From Dichomitus squalens LYAD-421 SS1 (Eukaryota; Basidiomycota; Agaricomycetes; Polyporales; Polyporaceae), in the NCBI RefSeq assembly GCF_000275845.1, contig NW_006766919.1:34002-98001 (forward strand): a stretch of DNA of 64,000 nt, in the 5' to 3' direction. A program made the translations under genes and the position numbers. The first letter of the stretch is position 1. Each line of letters opens with the position of its first letter. The notes beneath the pieces were generated by a model. That model was not told the DNA's origin. It saw only the letters and a list, made by a program, of their open reading frames with translations, and did no database searches. Below, in pieces: positions 45,562-56,985 of this stretch.

Positions 45562-48229
45562 ATGACGCCGTTTGTATGCCGCCAGTGTTTAGCTGGTCCG
45601 CTCAAGGCCGCGACCTCATCTGGTTTCTCCCGGAGCTTCGGCACACGAGCGGTCTCGCGAGCTTCTCTTCCTTCCTACCTCTCCCAGCATAGACCTCCCC
45701 ACTCTTCGACGTTGCGGAATCCCACACGGCTATTCCAACACCTTGCGCAACAACCTCAGAAGGCCGATCCACCTGCCTCGCAGTCCGCGCAACCTGCAAA
45801 TCTCGTACAACCTCCAACATCCCAGAAGAATCAGGCGAACCAAGACCTTGGCGGGGATGCGATACACATATCGCAGGCGGAGCAGCGAAAACGCGACTGG
45901 AACATCGTGAGGAAGTTGGCGGAGAACCTGTGGCCGAAAGATGACTGGAAGACGCGTGGGCGTGTCGTGCTTGGGCTCGGATTGCTTGTATCAGGCAAGG
46001 TGTGTGGTATCATACAATTGGACGGTCCATATATGTCAACGGAGCATCCTCCATGCAGCTGTTGAATGTCCAAGTACCGCTTCTGTTCAAACAAGTAATC
46101 GATTCGTTGAACGTGGACCTTGCGTCGACGTCAACAGTATGGGTAGTGGCCGGTTCACTCATTCTGGGATGTACGTTCATGCATCCATCAAATCCAGATT
46201 TCCCATACTCCAAGCTGACGACACTTGAAACAAGATGGAGCTGCACGTATTGGCGCGACGCTGTTTGGCGAATTGCTGAATGCGACATTCGCCAGCGTCG
46301 GCCAGCATGCCGTCCGCAAGGTCGCGCGCGAGACATTCGAACATCTCCTACATCTCGACCTCAAATTTCACCTGGCCCGACACACGGGAGGCTTGACGCG
46401 TGCGATAGACCGCGGTACAAAGTGTGTGCATGTAGTCATAATCTCGGACAGCGCGAGGCTAACGCATGCACAGAGGGATCACATTTATTCTACAAGCCGT
46501 ATTATTCCGGATTGTACCGACTGCTTTAGAAATCTCTTTGGTCTGCGGCATATTGGTGGGTGACTCTCCTGGATTTCTACTGAGCCCACATTTACATGCG
46601 AGAAGACGTACAACTTTGGTTGGAACTATGCCGCGATCACTGCCCTGACTATGGCTGCATATACTTGGTTCACCGTCCGCACGACGTCCTGGAGGTTTGC
46701 TTATATCTTACGAGATCTTCAAATCTGCCCATTGACCTCCGCCTTTTCCTTCAGAACACGCTTCCGGAGAGAGGCGAATGCCGCGGATAACAGAGCGGCC
46801 ACTGTGGCAGTCGACTCTCTCATCAATTATGAGGCCGTCAAAGTCGGTAATCCCACACCCGAAAAGTTATATCTCTGCTGATTGCGCTTGCGTTAGCACT
46901 TCAACAACGAGTCTCACGAGATTGGGAAGTACGACAAGCATCTGGCCGCATACGAGAAGGCGTCAATCAAGATCGCGACCTCGCTCGCGTACTTGAACTC
47001 CGGACAGAACATCATCTTCTCATCTGCCCTAACTGGGATGATGTTCCTCGCCGCTCAAGGCGTGATCAACGGTCCGTACATGTCTTGCAGCCAGCAATCT
47101 GCGCACTCTAACAACATCGACAACATCGACTAGGCACAATGACCGTCGGCGACCTCGTCATGGTCAACCAACTTGTTTTCCAGCTCTCCCTCCCACTCAA
47201 CTTCCTCGGCACCATCTACCGTGAGATGCGCCAGAGCCTCCTCGACATGGAAGTCCTCTTCAACCTCACCACCCAGAACCAGCCCCCCAAGGACGCGCCC
47301 AACGCGCGCCCGCTCGACCTCCGCGGCGGCGCCATCACATTCGAGCACGTCAACTTTGGCTACCATCCCGACCGCCCCATCTTCCGCGACCTCTCGTTCA
47401 CGATCCCCGCAGGGAAGAAGGTCGCCCTCGTCGGCCCGTCCGGGTGTGGCAAGTCGACGGTGTTCCGCCTTCTTTTCAGGTTCTACGAGCCCTCGAGTGG
47501 GCGGATCCTTGTCGATGGACAGGAAATCCGCGAGCTGCAGTTGAAGTCGCTAAGGAGCGCGATCGGGGTCGTGCCCCAGGACACGCCGCTGTTCCATTCG
47601 GATGTGCTGCACAACATCAGATATGGGCGGCTGGACGCAACAGACGAGGAGGTCGTTGAAGTGGCCAGGAAGGCACATGTGCATGATGCGATCTTGAGGC
47701 TACCAGAAAAGTACCAGACGAAAGTCGGAGAGCGGGGATTGATGCTTTCGGGTGGCGAGAAGCAGCGGCTAGCTGTGGCCCGAGTGCTGCTCAAGGATCC
47801 CCCTATTCTGTTCTTTGACGAAGCGGTAAGCCTCTGTCGCTCGATGTGCGCGCTAGGGACGCTGACGATCCCTTTAGACATCGGCTCTGGATGCGCATAC
47901 GGAGACGGAGCTCATGCGCAACGTCAATAATCTTCTCCAGGAGAAGGCGCGCACGAGTATCTTTATCGCGCACCGTCTCCGTACAGTCGTCGAGGCTGGT
48001 ACGTACTCTAGCCTATTCGGTCATATGCCCCCCCTCCCCTCCCGCTGACTCGTCGCTCGCAGACCTCATCATTGTGCTCAAGGACGGTCAGGTTGTCGAG
48101 CAGGGCACGCATGAGGAGCTCATGCGTGCTGGAGGGCTGTATTACAGCATGTGGCAGCAGCAGGTGTCCGACATCTCTGCTGACTCTGCGCTTCCAGAGT
48201 TGGTCGAGACGGCCCCCGCACAGACGTGA
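45562..48229 (+). CDS. ATM1: Mitochondrial iron-sulfur cluster exporter Atm1-type ABC half-transporter (716 aa, 10 exons)
   Basis: Atm1/ABCB7 in the mitochondrial inner membrane exports a glutathione-linked sulfur species needed for cytosolic Fe-S protein assembly. Exons: 45562-45999, 46059-46170, 46235-46421, 46474-46555, 46606-46694, 46755-46842, 46897-47071, 47134-47825, 47878-47998, 48063-48229 (2151 nt). Residues 1-110 are rich in Arg, Ser and Gln with few acidic residues at first, as in a matrix-targeting presequence. The membrane domain carries Atm1-type stretches: [66 protein letters not shown]. The nucleotide-binding domain has Walker [11 protein letters not shown]-loop VPQDTPLF, signature [16 protein letters not shown], Walker B ILFFDEATSALD and the H-loop in FIAHRL. 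All key residues are present. Confidence 0.96.
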
Positions 48230-48653
48230 GCAAGGTGCCATGCTGTCTACAATGTACACACGTGGAGCTTGATCTGGATAGCACTGCTGGGGTCGCCTGA
48301 TTTATTCTTTCACTTTCCAGCGTGAGGGATCGTACGCTAGTTTCTCTCTTATCGATGACCATGACCATGACTTGTGAGGAAACTCTCGCCCATGTATTGA
48401 TTGCCTGTGCTGGCAAAAATCATCGCGATGGCGTTCTGGATGGGGATCTTGCTGTGTTCGTCTAGCGCCAGAGTGCCTCGTGCATTTCAATTGCGCACAG
48501 CCTCGCGAGGTGAACATAAAATCCCCGCTCCAAGCTAATACCGTCGCGCATTTACTGACCTCCTTCCATTACTCCTGTAGGTGAGAGCGGGGGTCAACTA
48601 TACACATGCACATTCTCAAGCCCGTGAATATGTAGGAGAAAACGACCTCTGCG
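48230..48653. other. Intergenic
   Basis: About 420 bp between ATM1 and the next plus-strand gene. Nothing else seen. Confidence 0.45.
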
Positions 48654-51600
48654 ATGTCTTCTCGCTCTGTTCGTCGGTCGGTCTCAGGAGATGTCCTGTC
48701 CGCCCTAATCAGCGGACTGGAGGTGCTGCAAGCCGCGTCAAATGTTGTTGCTAATGTGCCACTACTGAATGGCATAGTCAGCTCGGCTCTGGGACTCGCC
48801 AGGACAATAGAAGTGCGCTGATCTTAGTCCCTTCTTACTTTGTTGCTAATGATAGCCTTTGGTAGGCTATCGGAACCGACAGGGAGCGGTTCCTCCGCCT
48901 TGCCCGCCGTGTCTCGGAGCTTTCTATGCATATAGAGGAGTCGATAGATTGCGATTTTAATGCCATCGACGATGGCCTCACGGTAACTTTAATTGAGCTG
49001 CAAGCGTTAGTTCCCTCTTGATGTCTATTGTGTAGTTGCGCTTCGCTGACTCTTTTTCCACCAAGACTAATGGACCGTATCCGGAGTGAAGTTGAGAAGC
49101 AACTTCGGCGCAGTGCGCTCAGTCGCTTGCTACATCAGGCATCCATTTCCTCAACCTTGGAGGATCATTTAGATGCCCTTGACAGCGCGTGGCGGGCATT
49201 CGATGTGAGCCACAGCATCCCGTTGACATTGATTCCATCGCATTCAACGGAAGTGTAGACCGCGTGTCTCATAGCTCTTCGCATGAAGATGGAAAGGCAA
49301 GCGCTGTACGACGACCGCTCTCAGGTCAGTTTACCTCAGGCAGCGGAGACGCTCAGTCTGATGAATGAAACACGCAGCTCCGATTGTTTCGCTGGAGCGA
49401 TCTCCGACGTACAAAGGTGCGTGGTACATATCACGTCGGTCGACATGAGGTCGGCGAAGAATGGGAAGGCAAGTGGGACGGACGTGCAGTGGTCGTGCGC
49501 ACAATCAAGGATTCCGCACAAAGCCCTCAGGTATGAGAAACGTTGTGAGTCTCCAGCGTACTCAAGTATGCCGTTGTAGCAGATGAACTACAGCTCCATT
49601 GTTACATACTATCCGAACTTGTGGGTTGTTTCCCACCCGTCTGGTTATCTGATCACTCAATGCACTTTTTCTTAAGGCATCACCCTTATGTGTCCCAGGT
49701 CCTTGGGTATTCTCATCCGTCCGTTCCCGAGAAACTCTATGTCATGGAGTCTGGTATGCCTTCAATTAAGATACAATGACGCTCGCTGAATATAACTGAC
49801 GGTGAGCAGGAACCGTTACCCTTATGCATCAGTTCCGCGGCGAAGACTCGTTGAGCCATATACGGTTATGGCTGCAGCATGTATGTCGAGTCGCTGTAAA
49901 GTCCGGCTGACCACTAAACCATTGTTTAGATCGTGGACTATCAGGTATGTTCATCCACATCCAGCTCCTTGACCTTGTACAGATTTGAGGCTCTGTCAGG
50001 ATGCGTTTCATTACCTGGAGAATCTGGGTTTCCCCGTTAGTGACGTACGTACACCCTCGGCTTTCCGTAACACTCACAAATAGTAACGCATTTTGTTCCC
50101 AGTGCCATAGCCATCACCGATGTCTTCCGTCTGCAATGCTCAATGAGGAAGGTCGACTCACCATCGATGTCTCCGATTTTTGCGACTCTAACCTCGGATG
50201 TTTCCAATCCTGTCTTCGTACATTATGTGATGAGGTACCTGGTGATTCATACTATACGTGACAGGTTGATCGTCCTGATCTCGTCCTCCAGGAGAACGGG
50301 ACGGTATCGCCGGGAGAGGGTAAGCCTTCTGACCATGTCGAAGAACCAACTCTGAGTCCATTTCAATGTGCAGACTACGCCTACGATGATGATCTTGTTT
50401 CACAAGCATCTAAGTTGCTATCGGTGCTTCGCCCTAGCACTGGCAAGGGTTTGCAGGGGCTGGATGCGGATCAGTTAATCAACTCCGATTTGGGAAAGTT
50501 ATGGGCGTCGCATCAATTCCGGAGTGAGGTCGACGCAAAATGGGGAGACTTTGGTTATATCAAGCGTCACGGAGATGTTGAGACATTTTTGCGCCTTGGG
50601 CACATCTACGACCTAGTTGTACCAACCGGGAAGATCTCGACCTTCTTCTTGAATCGATATTTCGGACACAACTGGCAACCTGCCCAAGATTACCCTTGGC
50701 CGACGAAGGTCGTCAGGTAAGCATTATTACGCGACAATCGTGGCGATCTTTGACAGTAGTTGACTGCTCTTGCGATAGCCATGTGTTCAACCTTGAGCAG
50801 GAAGACGAGTTCGAGGATTACCTCGAAGAGATCGCTGTCGTCCGCACGTTACCTGATGACTCTGAATACCACGACTTCTTCTGGAATCATGCAGAAGATA
50901 TCGCAAACAAGCATGGAATCGCGTTGCATGACATCGTTCTATGTATGTGTCGTTCAAATTACACGAATTTCATGACCTGACTGTCTTTGCGCGATCAGTT
51001 GAGGAGATCTTTCACTATGCAGGCGCAGTGCTCAAGGATGACTCAGATTGCGCTCCTGCCGTAGAACCCGCTGCTGAAGGTGAGTATCGTTTGGCCTCTA
51101 GAACGATCGTCATCCGAATGAACTGATGTATGTAGAGCGTCCTTCTCGATTCTACTTTCATCAACTTCCTCTGCTTTCTACGGGCGAGGCGTCCAGTCCC
51201 TGGGGATACTGGTCTCTTGACCCGACTCCTGTTCCCGGCCCCTGGCCCATCCTCAGATATCAAGGCGTAGAGTTGACCTGTCGGTACGTGTCATTGGGGA
51301 TGAACAACTCCGAGTACTCATCCAGCACGGCATTCGTCGTCAATCAGGGTGGGCTGCAATTATGCTCGTGTCTCCACGTTTGAGGCGGAAGTGCTAGTAT
51401 ATTTGAATGGTCTTCGAAGGCAGTCACGGTCCACCGCCGAGGTTCAGCAGACTTCGCCCTTCGAGGAGATCTCCGACTCGTGTGGCTCCTCGTGTCCTTA
51501 AGGAGAGTGCCGGCTCCCGTCCGTTCAATGCATTGCGATACGTGCCCATTCCAGCTCTCATGCACCCACAACGCCCACGCCACATAGCATCGTCCTCCTG

Positions 51601-51985
51601 TCCTAATGCACCCACAATGCGACAGAGTCTAAGCACGTGTTCATGCATGAGACTCTGATATCGTGATAGCGTGGGACTCCAGCGCCCGCACTGCCTTTCC
51701 AATCGGCGCTTCAATGCCGCATATGAACGTTTGAATCCCCAGCTGGATCGACAGCTGCAATCATCACCCACGAAGCTGCTAGACCCAATGGGCCGTACGC
51801 TGCACCGCCGAGCGTCGAAGACGCACTTAGCCAAGCATAAGAAGAAGTCCTCTGCGTCCACCTCGACAACCAGGAAAACCTCTCCCACAGCCAGTGTTCC
51901 TGTTACTATCTTCCCAGCGACGACAGCAACCGCTCCCAAAGTTCGTAGAAGCTCCCGCCTGTCCGGAAAATCGACATCTAGCTGA
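48654..51985 (+). pseudogene. MLKL-like helical domain plus degenerate kinase gene, apparently decaying
   Basis: Splice-consistent exons: 48654-48812, 48866-49005, 49066-49204, 49259-49324, 49378-49530, 49594-49620, 49699-49753, 49810-49880, 49930-49944, 50000-50044, 50103-50234, 50292-50319, 50374-50716, 50779-50942, 50999-51079, then 51136 onward. The N-terminal 165 residues are amphipathic helices (VLSALISGLEVLQAASNVVA; LDALDSAWRAFD) like four-helix bundles of MLKL-type or fungal death proteins. The kinase-like part has WEGKWDGRAVVVRTIKD (Arg where the VAIK Lys is expected), VLGYSHPS and YVMESGT. HRD and DFG are not found (the equivalent stretch is LTIDVSDF). A conserved-looking HHPYVSQ block is one base out of frame. 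Two more frame breaks are inferred, near 51347-51353 (G-rich) and 51475-51485, plus TGA at 51656. The tail frame continues to 51985. Head-to-tail with the HET gene. It could be a pseudogene or a gene with sequencing indels. Confidence 0.6.
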
Positions 51986-52912
51986 AGAGGTGATATTGCT
52001 CGCTTACCGATTCATTGCTCTTGGACTTGAGCATGACATTGCATATAGTGGCGGATGCGGACGTGAGCAACATGTACAGCCCATCAGCTTCGTGTCGTCC
52101 CTGGTATGTGTTTGTCCTTTGGTGTTCTGATTGCTCTTATGAGATCACAGGGCATTGTTTTGAATCCTGAGAGGTTCGCGCTATGTCAGTAGCTGCAAAG
52201 GGTTCGAAGCTCTAGGTCATCGTTCAGCTATAAATACGTGGGATACGCCATGACCTCGTTATTTACTGATCGCACCAAATCATGTGTATGTGCAATGCTT
52301 GCCAGCATTCGTCAATTCTCCTCAATTTTAGACGGCATAAGGTGCACAAGTGGGTTCATCAGCTAGTCATTCGAATAGACCGTCAAGGTCACAATGGCAG
52401 CGATCAAGCTTACCGGCCGAATGAATACGTCAGGTGCGCTACCTAAGATGTCCATGCACGAATATTCAGCTAATATGAGCTCATATATTCTCGCTTTCAC
52501 CATTTGCAATGATCATGGTCTACAATGTCAAGCCGTATTACGAATGCATGATGGCGGTCTTTGCAGTAGATCTCGTCTTCGAAACAGCGTTGCCAGTTAT
52601 AACGACAGAGACCCTGAGGGTATCACCGCCTGGGGAAGGAACTTGTCGCGATTCTGAGGAGGATGCGACTCATTTACATACGTCGTTCCGGCTGAGGAGG
52701 GGCGAGGCTGCTCGGTTCGCTACCATCGGTGACATAAGGTTTGGCTCTGTTCGATTGAGTTAAGGTTATGCCACACTTGCTGAACAAAGTTGACGAGTGA
52801 CAGATAAGCGGGTGACCCCTGCCAGCTGTCTCTCGACGTCGCCTATACTAGTACAAGGCGTTCAAGAACCCTGCTAGTCCTCCGAGGTTGCTCCCTCGCG
52901 ACCCTCAGGAGC
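51986..52912. other. Intergenic upstream of the HET gene
   Basis: Short ORFs only (for example 52509-52763), without recognisable motifs. Confidence 0.45.
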
Positions 52913-54784
52913 ATGTCGTTCACTGCTTCGCCATTGCAACCATTCTCTATTCACGATACCCTTCTAGTACGTGATGCCTTCTGGTACGGTAGCCTAGGAC
53001 GCTCATCTGACGCATATCAGGCCTGCGAAGGGGAGCGTGGCGAAGGCAGCTTGAACGACAAGCCACTACGCGTCCTCGCATTGCGACACGACAACGCCAC
53101 GTACGAACTGGTGGCGTACACTGGGCAGCCATTCGTGGCTGTAAGCTACCCTTGGCCGGGAGCGGACACATTCGAGCGCATGGGATCGAGCCGCACTTCT
53201 ACTGTGGTACATACACCCGGCGGTCCTGTCACGTCCAACCACTTCTCTCAATTCATCGCTCGTAACTGCCAGGCGTACAACGCTGGGTCCTCCCGCGATG
53301 TCTGGATTGACTATCACTGCATCAATCAGGACGACACAGACGAGAAGATGGCACAAGTGGCGATTCTCCAACTCATTTACGCACGATCAGATACCACGCT
53401 GATCATGCTCGAGGATGTCGCTCTTAGCTCTGAAGAGATGGCGATTCTACTCAGCAACAAGGCAACTGACCAGATAGCAACCATGGTCCGCCGCATTATT
53501 GCCGCACGCTGGTTCACACGCGCATGGTGCTCGCAGGAGCTCTTTCTGAGCCGACGGGCTGTCTTCTTCTTGCACAATTCTTCTTCCCCTGGTGAAGCCC
53601 ACCGCATAGACTCAGACATTCTCTGGCAGTGCGTGGAGATCGCCCGGAGGCGCGACAGTTCCATTCCTCTCTTCAGTCTGAGCCGAGGGAGTGTTCAGGA
53701 TCGTGCGGTGTCGAAAAATACTTCATGGGCACTACGCATCGTTCACCCACTTGAATGCAGCGACGGATACGACAAGTTATCACTCGTCTGCAACCTACTG
53801 CGCCACGTCTACCAATTCAAGGCCCGTCCTACTGCTCTTCCTGCACGTGGGCACTCACTGCCAGGATCTTTAGCACGCGTCGTGCAATTGAACGTGCTGA
53901 AGATGGTCAATGTCATGGCGATTGCGCGCGGCGAGTATTCGCTCCTCACCACAAACCATGGCTCGGATAACCCACTTCATGGCTTGCTTGGCTTTGGATG
54001 GGCGGGAGTGCCTATTCACGGAGATAAGTGCTCGGATAATTGGTTCCAGAAGGACTACGAAGTCGCGCGGGACCCTGACGTCGCTATCGACGGCGGTTCC
54101 CTCCATATACGAGGCATTCTCGTGGAGATCATACGAGAACACCACTGGAAGGTGGTGCGCGATGGTGCCGGCCTCAGTGCTGCTGTCGACGGGAGGTCTT
54201 TGGAGTTCTGCCAGGAGTTCCCCACCAACGAGTCTTGGACGTGGTCGGCTGAACGATTCCGCCTTCGCGACGTTATGACGATGCTAGCAGCCTTCGCGCA
54301 CTCCGATAGCACCTCAGCCGAAGTCTCCTTGCAGGCACGTATCGTTCTTGCCTACGTCCTGGAGAGTCCCGGCGACTACCAGTTTCAGCCCGAGCCTGTT
54401 CCCGGAGACGTTGAATCGCTCGTCCGAGAAATTGTTGGAGAGGCAATTGGTCGACTGCACTATATGGCCAGCGCGCTCCAATTCATCCACGACCCTGACG
54501 GGCAGATGTCCTTCAGCACTATCCTCCTCAGCGAGGGTAGCGTTCTACTCGTCAAGGGGAATGCGCCACAGGGATGCCTCGCCGGCCAGCTCTTGTTCCA
54601 ACCCTTCGTTACACGTCCGAAACTGTTCTCTCCTCCGATGGCGATGACTGCAAATTCCATGGTCCTTGACAAGGGACCCCTCGTACGCCCGAAGGAGACA
54701 TATCAGTGCATTGGCTGCGTCCGAGGACTTGGGATGTCGTTGGAAACATCTTTTGCCGCTGAGCGCCGACTGCGGGTGGTTTGA
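52913..54784 (+). CDS. HET-domain protein (623 aa, single exon)
   Basis: HET domains act in heterokaryon incompatibility and related cell-death responses of filamentous fungi. The domain spans about residues 70-230: FVAVSYPWPGAD near residue 75, then DVWIDYHCINQDDTDEKMAQV near 130-150, then ARWFTRAWCSQELFLSRRAVF near 200-220. These are the usual blocks (the SY-W pattern, the D-C-INQ-D block and the R-WF-R-W--QE block). The remaining 390 residues have no recognised repeat, NACHT or WD40 domain, so it is a stand-alone HET protein. No intron interrupts the 1872-nt frame. Its neighbours are a degenerate kinase-like death-type gene upstream and three tandem membrane-protein paralogs downstream. 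The recognition partner is unknown. Confidence 0.92.
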   Translation: MSFTASPLQPFSIHDTLLVRDAFWYGSLGRSSDAYQACEGERGEGSLNDKPLRVLALRHDNATYELVAYTGQPFVAVSYPWPGADTFERMGSSRTSTVVHTPGGPVTSNHFSQFIARNCQAYNAGSSRDVWIDYHCINQDDTDEKMAQVAILQLIYARSDTTLIMLEDVALSSEEMAILLSNKATDQIATMVRRIIAARWFTRAWCSQELFLSRRAVFFLHNSSSPGEAHRIDSDILWQCVEIARRRDSSIPLFSLSRGSVQDRAVSKNTSWALRIVHPLECSDGYDKLSLVCNLLRHVYQFKARPTALPARGHSLPGSLARVVQLNVLKMVNVMAIARGEYSLLTTNHGSDNPLHGLLGFGWAGVPIHGDKCSDNWFQKDYEVARDPDVAIDGGSLHIRGILVEIIREHHWKVVRDGAGLSAAVDGRSLEFCQEFPTNESWTWSAERFRLRDVMTMLAAFAHSDSTSAEVSLQARIVLAYVLESPGDYQFQPEPVPGDVESLVREIVGEAIGRLHYMASALQFIHDPDGQMSFSTILLSEGSVLLVKGNAPQGCLAGQLLFQPFVTRPKLFSPPMAMTANSMVLDKGPLVRPKETYQCIGCVRGLGMSLETSFAAERRLRVV

Positions 54785-55311
54785 TTGATGATGGATGTGC
54801 CAAACAAGCAACTTCTTAGCCGATGCTGGACGTCGGACCTTGGCAGTTCGATGCGCTCCCAGGGGGCACTGCGTGACGTTGTCCAATGCAAATGTATCGG
54901 TAGGGAGCTGCCTTTGAATTTGAATACCTGCGTACAGCCTCGATACTAGCAGTATACATATGTTCGAGACTCATGGCAAGGGCAGTGTATGCCAGGACAA
55001 AAAGGAACAAGGACGCTCGGCGTTCCGCTCGCAGCATGTGTTGTACGTACTCCCACAGAACTACCACGTGTCTAAAATGACCCGACTCGAGTGCCTATGA
55101 CTCTATTGTGGAGGCGGGATGTGGCGAGGACTTTCGCGCGCATCAGAGGCAGCAAGGGTCTGTGAAGGTACGGTGTCAGAAATTGGATTCAACACATACC
55201 GAGACAGGATCCGGTATATTTGAATACATAAACGCCGTCACCGAATCAGTATCTTGAAGCCTGCTTGCAAAGCCAGCCTTCCTTCGTCGCCGACCATAGC
55301 GTTCCATCGAC
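54785..55311. other. Intergenic, promoter of the first array paralog
   Basis: A TATATTTG near 55,213 lies about 100 nt upstream of the next ATG. No gene. Confidence 0.4.
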
Positions 55312-56985
55312 ATGCCCATCGTCCCGCGCCTCGTCGAACTTGTACCCCGTTCCAAAGACATCATTCAAGAGCCCCTCGTCAATGCGAAATTCACACTCGA
55401 CTCTTCCGGCGTCGCTGGTTTCTTCGGGGGCGACAGCGCTGTTTCGGGGATGGCTACCGTCAACCTCATCCCAAACCGCCGCTGGGGAGGGTGGTACAAC
55501 ACGCCGGGTTCGTACGAGATTGCGAAGCAGTACGGGCAGCTCGCCCGATCGCGTTTCTGGGACGGCCTCTTCCCAGGAGGAAAGCACGACCCCGCGGAAC
55601 TCTTCGGGCTCGACGGCCAGATCGGGCCGAGATTCGTCGCCATACGCTCCGGTTCGAGCTTCGCGTCCACTGGACACCTCGCACACCTGATCACTCGCAT
55701 GGCGCGCGACACGGAGAGCACTCATACCGCTGCCGGGAGGCACACGAACCCCGCCACCGTCACGATCATCGACCTACCATGGGACCCGCCCCAGGTCGTT
55801 GAATGTCCTCTGTCTTCGCGCCTAAACGGCTCGGTGGTCTTCTCGATGATCCCGATTGCCGTCAGCTGGGGTTGCTGCGTCGTCTGTGCTCTCGCAGGGG
55901 ATTGGTACACCTTCGCCGCCATCCTGACGGGGATCGTTGCGAATGGCTGGGCATGCTTCGTCATTGGGTCGGGGAAGCTGACGTTCAAGCACCCTGTGCC
56001 TGCCGCGGAGGCGCCTCCGGGGGATGGCTTCCTCCTCGATGGAAGGAACATTGTGGTGCTTCGAGGAACGGAGGGAGCGGTCAACTCCTTCACCCAGGGT
56101 CGCTTCTTTCTGCAGTACCGAGAACCACGAGACGAAGATTGGCAGGATGAGCCCGTTCGTGGACCTCACAGAGATCGATTCGAAGCCCGAGATAAGGAGT
56201 TCGAGACGTTGCTGGATGGAGGAGAAGGGTCGCCGGCGATCAGGCTGGCGGACAATCGAGAGGAAGAACGCAACCCAGGGGAGGGCAAGAGAGAGAGAGC
56301 GGACTATTTGCACAAGGTCAGCTATGCCGCTCACGAAGTCAACGACCTCCCGAGCTACACGACGAAGCATCCCAAGAAGAAGACTTGGGCTGCTCCTACG
56401 GATACCTCGTGGTGGCAGTACCTCCGTAAACCTTTGTACATGCTCCTCCATCCCACGAAGAAGTTCGCCGGCTTCGCTTCCTTCCTTCTCACCGTCCAGT
56501 TCTTGGCGCAGCTCCTTCTCATCCCGCAGGGCCAGCTCTTCGGGCAGCTAATGTTCGTCGCTACCCTCGCAGCGTCCTGGGCCTACAACTCGTATCTCTC
56601 ATCGCTGGATCGGGAAGACATACAGACAACGATCCTGCGGACCATATTCGAGCTGGACAAGGGAGATCATGTCAAGAAATACGAACTCAATTCCTGGACT
56701 GCGACAGCAGTGTTCACCTACCTCTCCCTTCAGACAGCCCATCCAGACAGCGCTATCCTACATCCGCGCAAGATTCTCGACGTACTGATCCCGAACGACA
56801 CGGACGTGTGGGAGGCGTGGAAGAGGGCAGTGGAAGCGAAGGTCTCCGTTGGGAAACCGCTCGAGTTCACGAGAGCGAGTTGGGATCTTGATTACCTCGG
56901 CGAGAAGGATAGGCGATTGCTTCGGTTGCTGTTGAAGGACGCTATGGTGGCAGGCCGCGTGTGGGCCGACATCTCTGCTTCCTGA
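55312..56985 (+). CDS. Array paralog A: unrecognised multi-pass membrane protein (557 aa)
   Basis: First of three tandem single-exon paralogs. The soluble N-terminal part shares FTLDSSGVAGFFGGD (residues 27-41), GMATVNL, RRWGGWYNTPGSYEIAKQYG and ELFGLDGQIGPRF with the other two. Two adjacent hydrophobic helices follow at about 174-193 and 203-220 (VVFSMIPIAVSWGCCVVCAL; FAAILTGIVANGWACFVIG). Next comes a shared strand-rich block (KLTFKH, PPGDG, VVLRGTEGAVNSFTQGRFFL) and a charged loop of about 110 residues that is not conserved. A second helix pair follows (SFLLTVQFLAQLLLIPQGQLF; LMFVATLAASWAYNSYLSSL) and a conserved DREDIQTTIL helix. A C-terminal domain with NDTDVWEAWK ends it. I recognise no family. 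The start is the first ATG in a short leader. Function is unknown. Confidence 0.85.
   Translation: MPIVPRLVELVPRSKDIIQEPLVNAKFTLDSSGVAGFFGGDSAVSGMATVNLIPNRRWGGWYNTPGSYEIAKQYGQLARSRFWDGLFPGGKHDPAELFGLDGQIGPRFVAIRSGSSFASTGHLAHLITRMARDTESTHTAAGRHTNPATVTIIDLPWDPPQVVECPLSSRLNGSVVFSMIPIAVSWGCCVVCALAGDWYTFAAILTGIVANGWACFVIGSGKLTFKHPVPAAEAPPGDGFLLDGRNIVVLRGTEGAVNSFTQGRFFLQYREPRDEDWQDEPVRGPHRDRFEARDKEFETLLDGGEGSPAIRLADNREEERNPGEGKRERADYLHKVSYAAHEVNDLPSYTTKHPKKKTWAAPTDTSWWQYLRKPLYMLLHPTKKFAGFASFLLTVQFLAQLLLIPQGQLFGQLMFVATLAASWAYNSYLSSLDREDIQTTILRTIFELDKGDHVKKYELNSWTATAVFTYLSLQTAHPDSAILHPRKILDVLIPNDTDVWEAWKRAVEAKVSVGKPLEFTRASWDLDYLGEKDRRLLRLLLKDAMVAGRVWADISAS

Noticed and set aside
49006..49035. 30-nt intron in the pseudokinase gene
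   Set aside because: Too short to splice. Extending the same donor to the CCACCAAG acceptor at 49065 gives a normal 60-nt intron with a GCTGAC branch and the correct frame.
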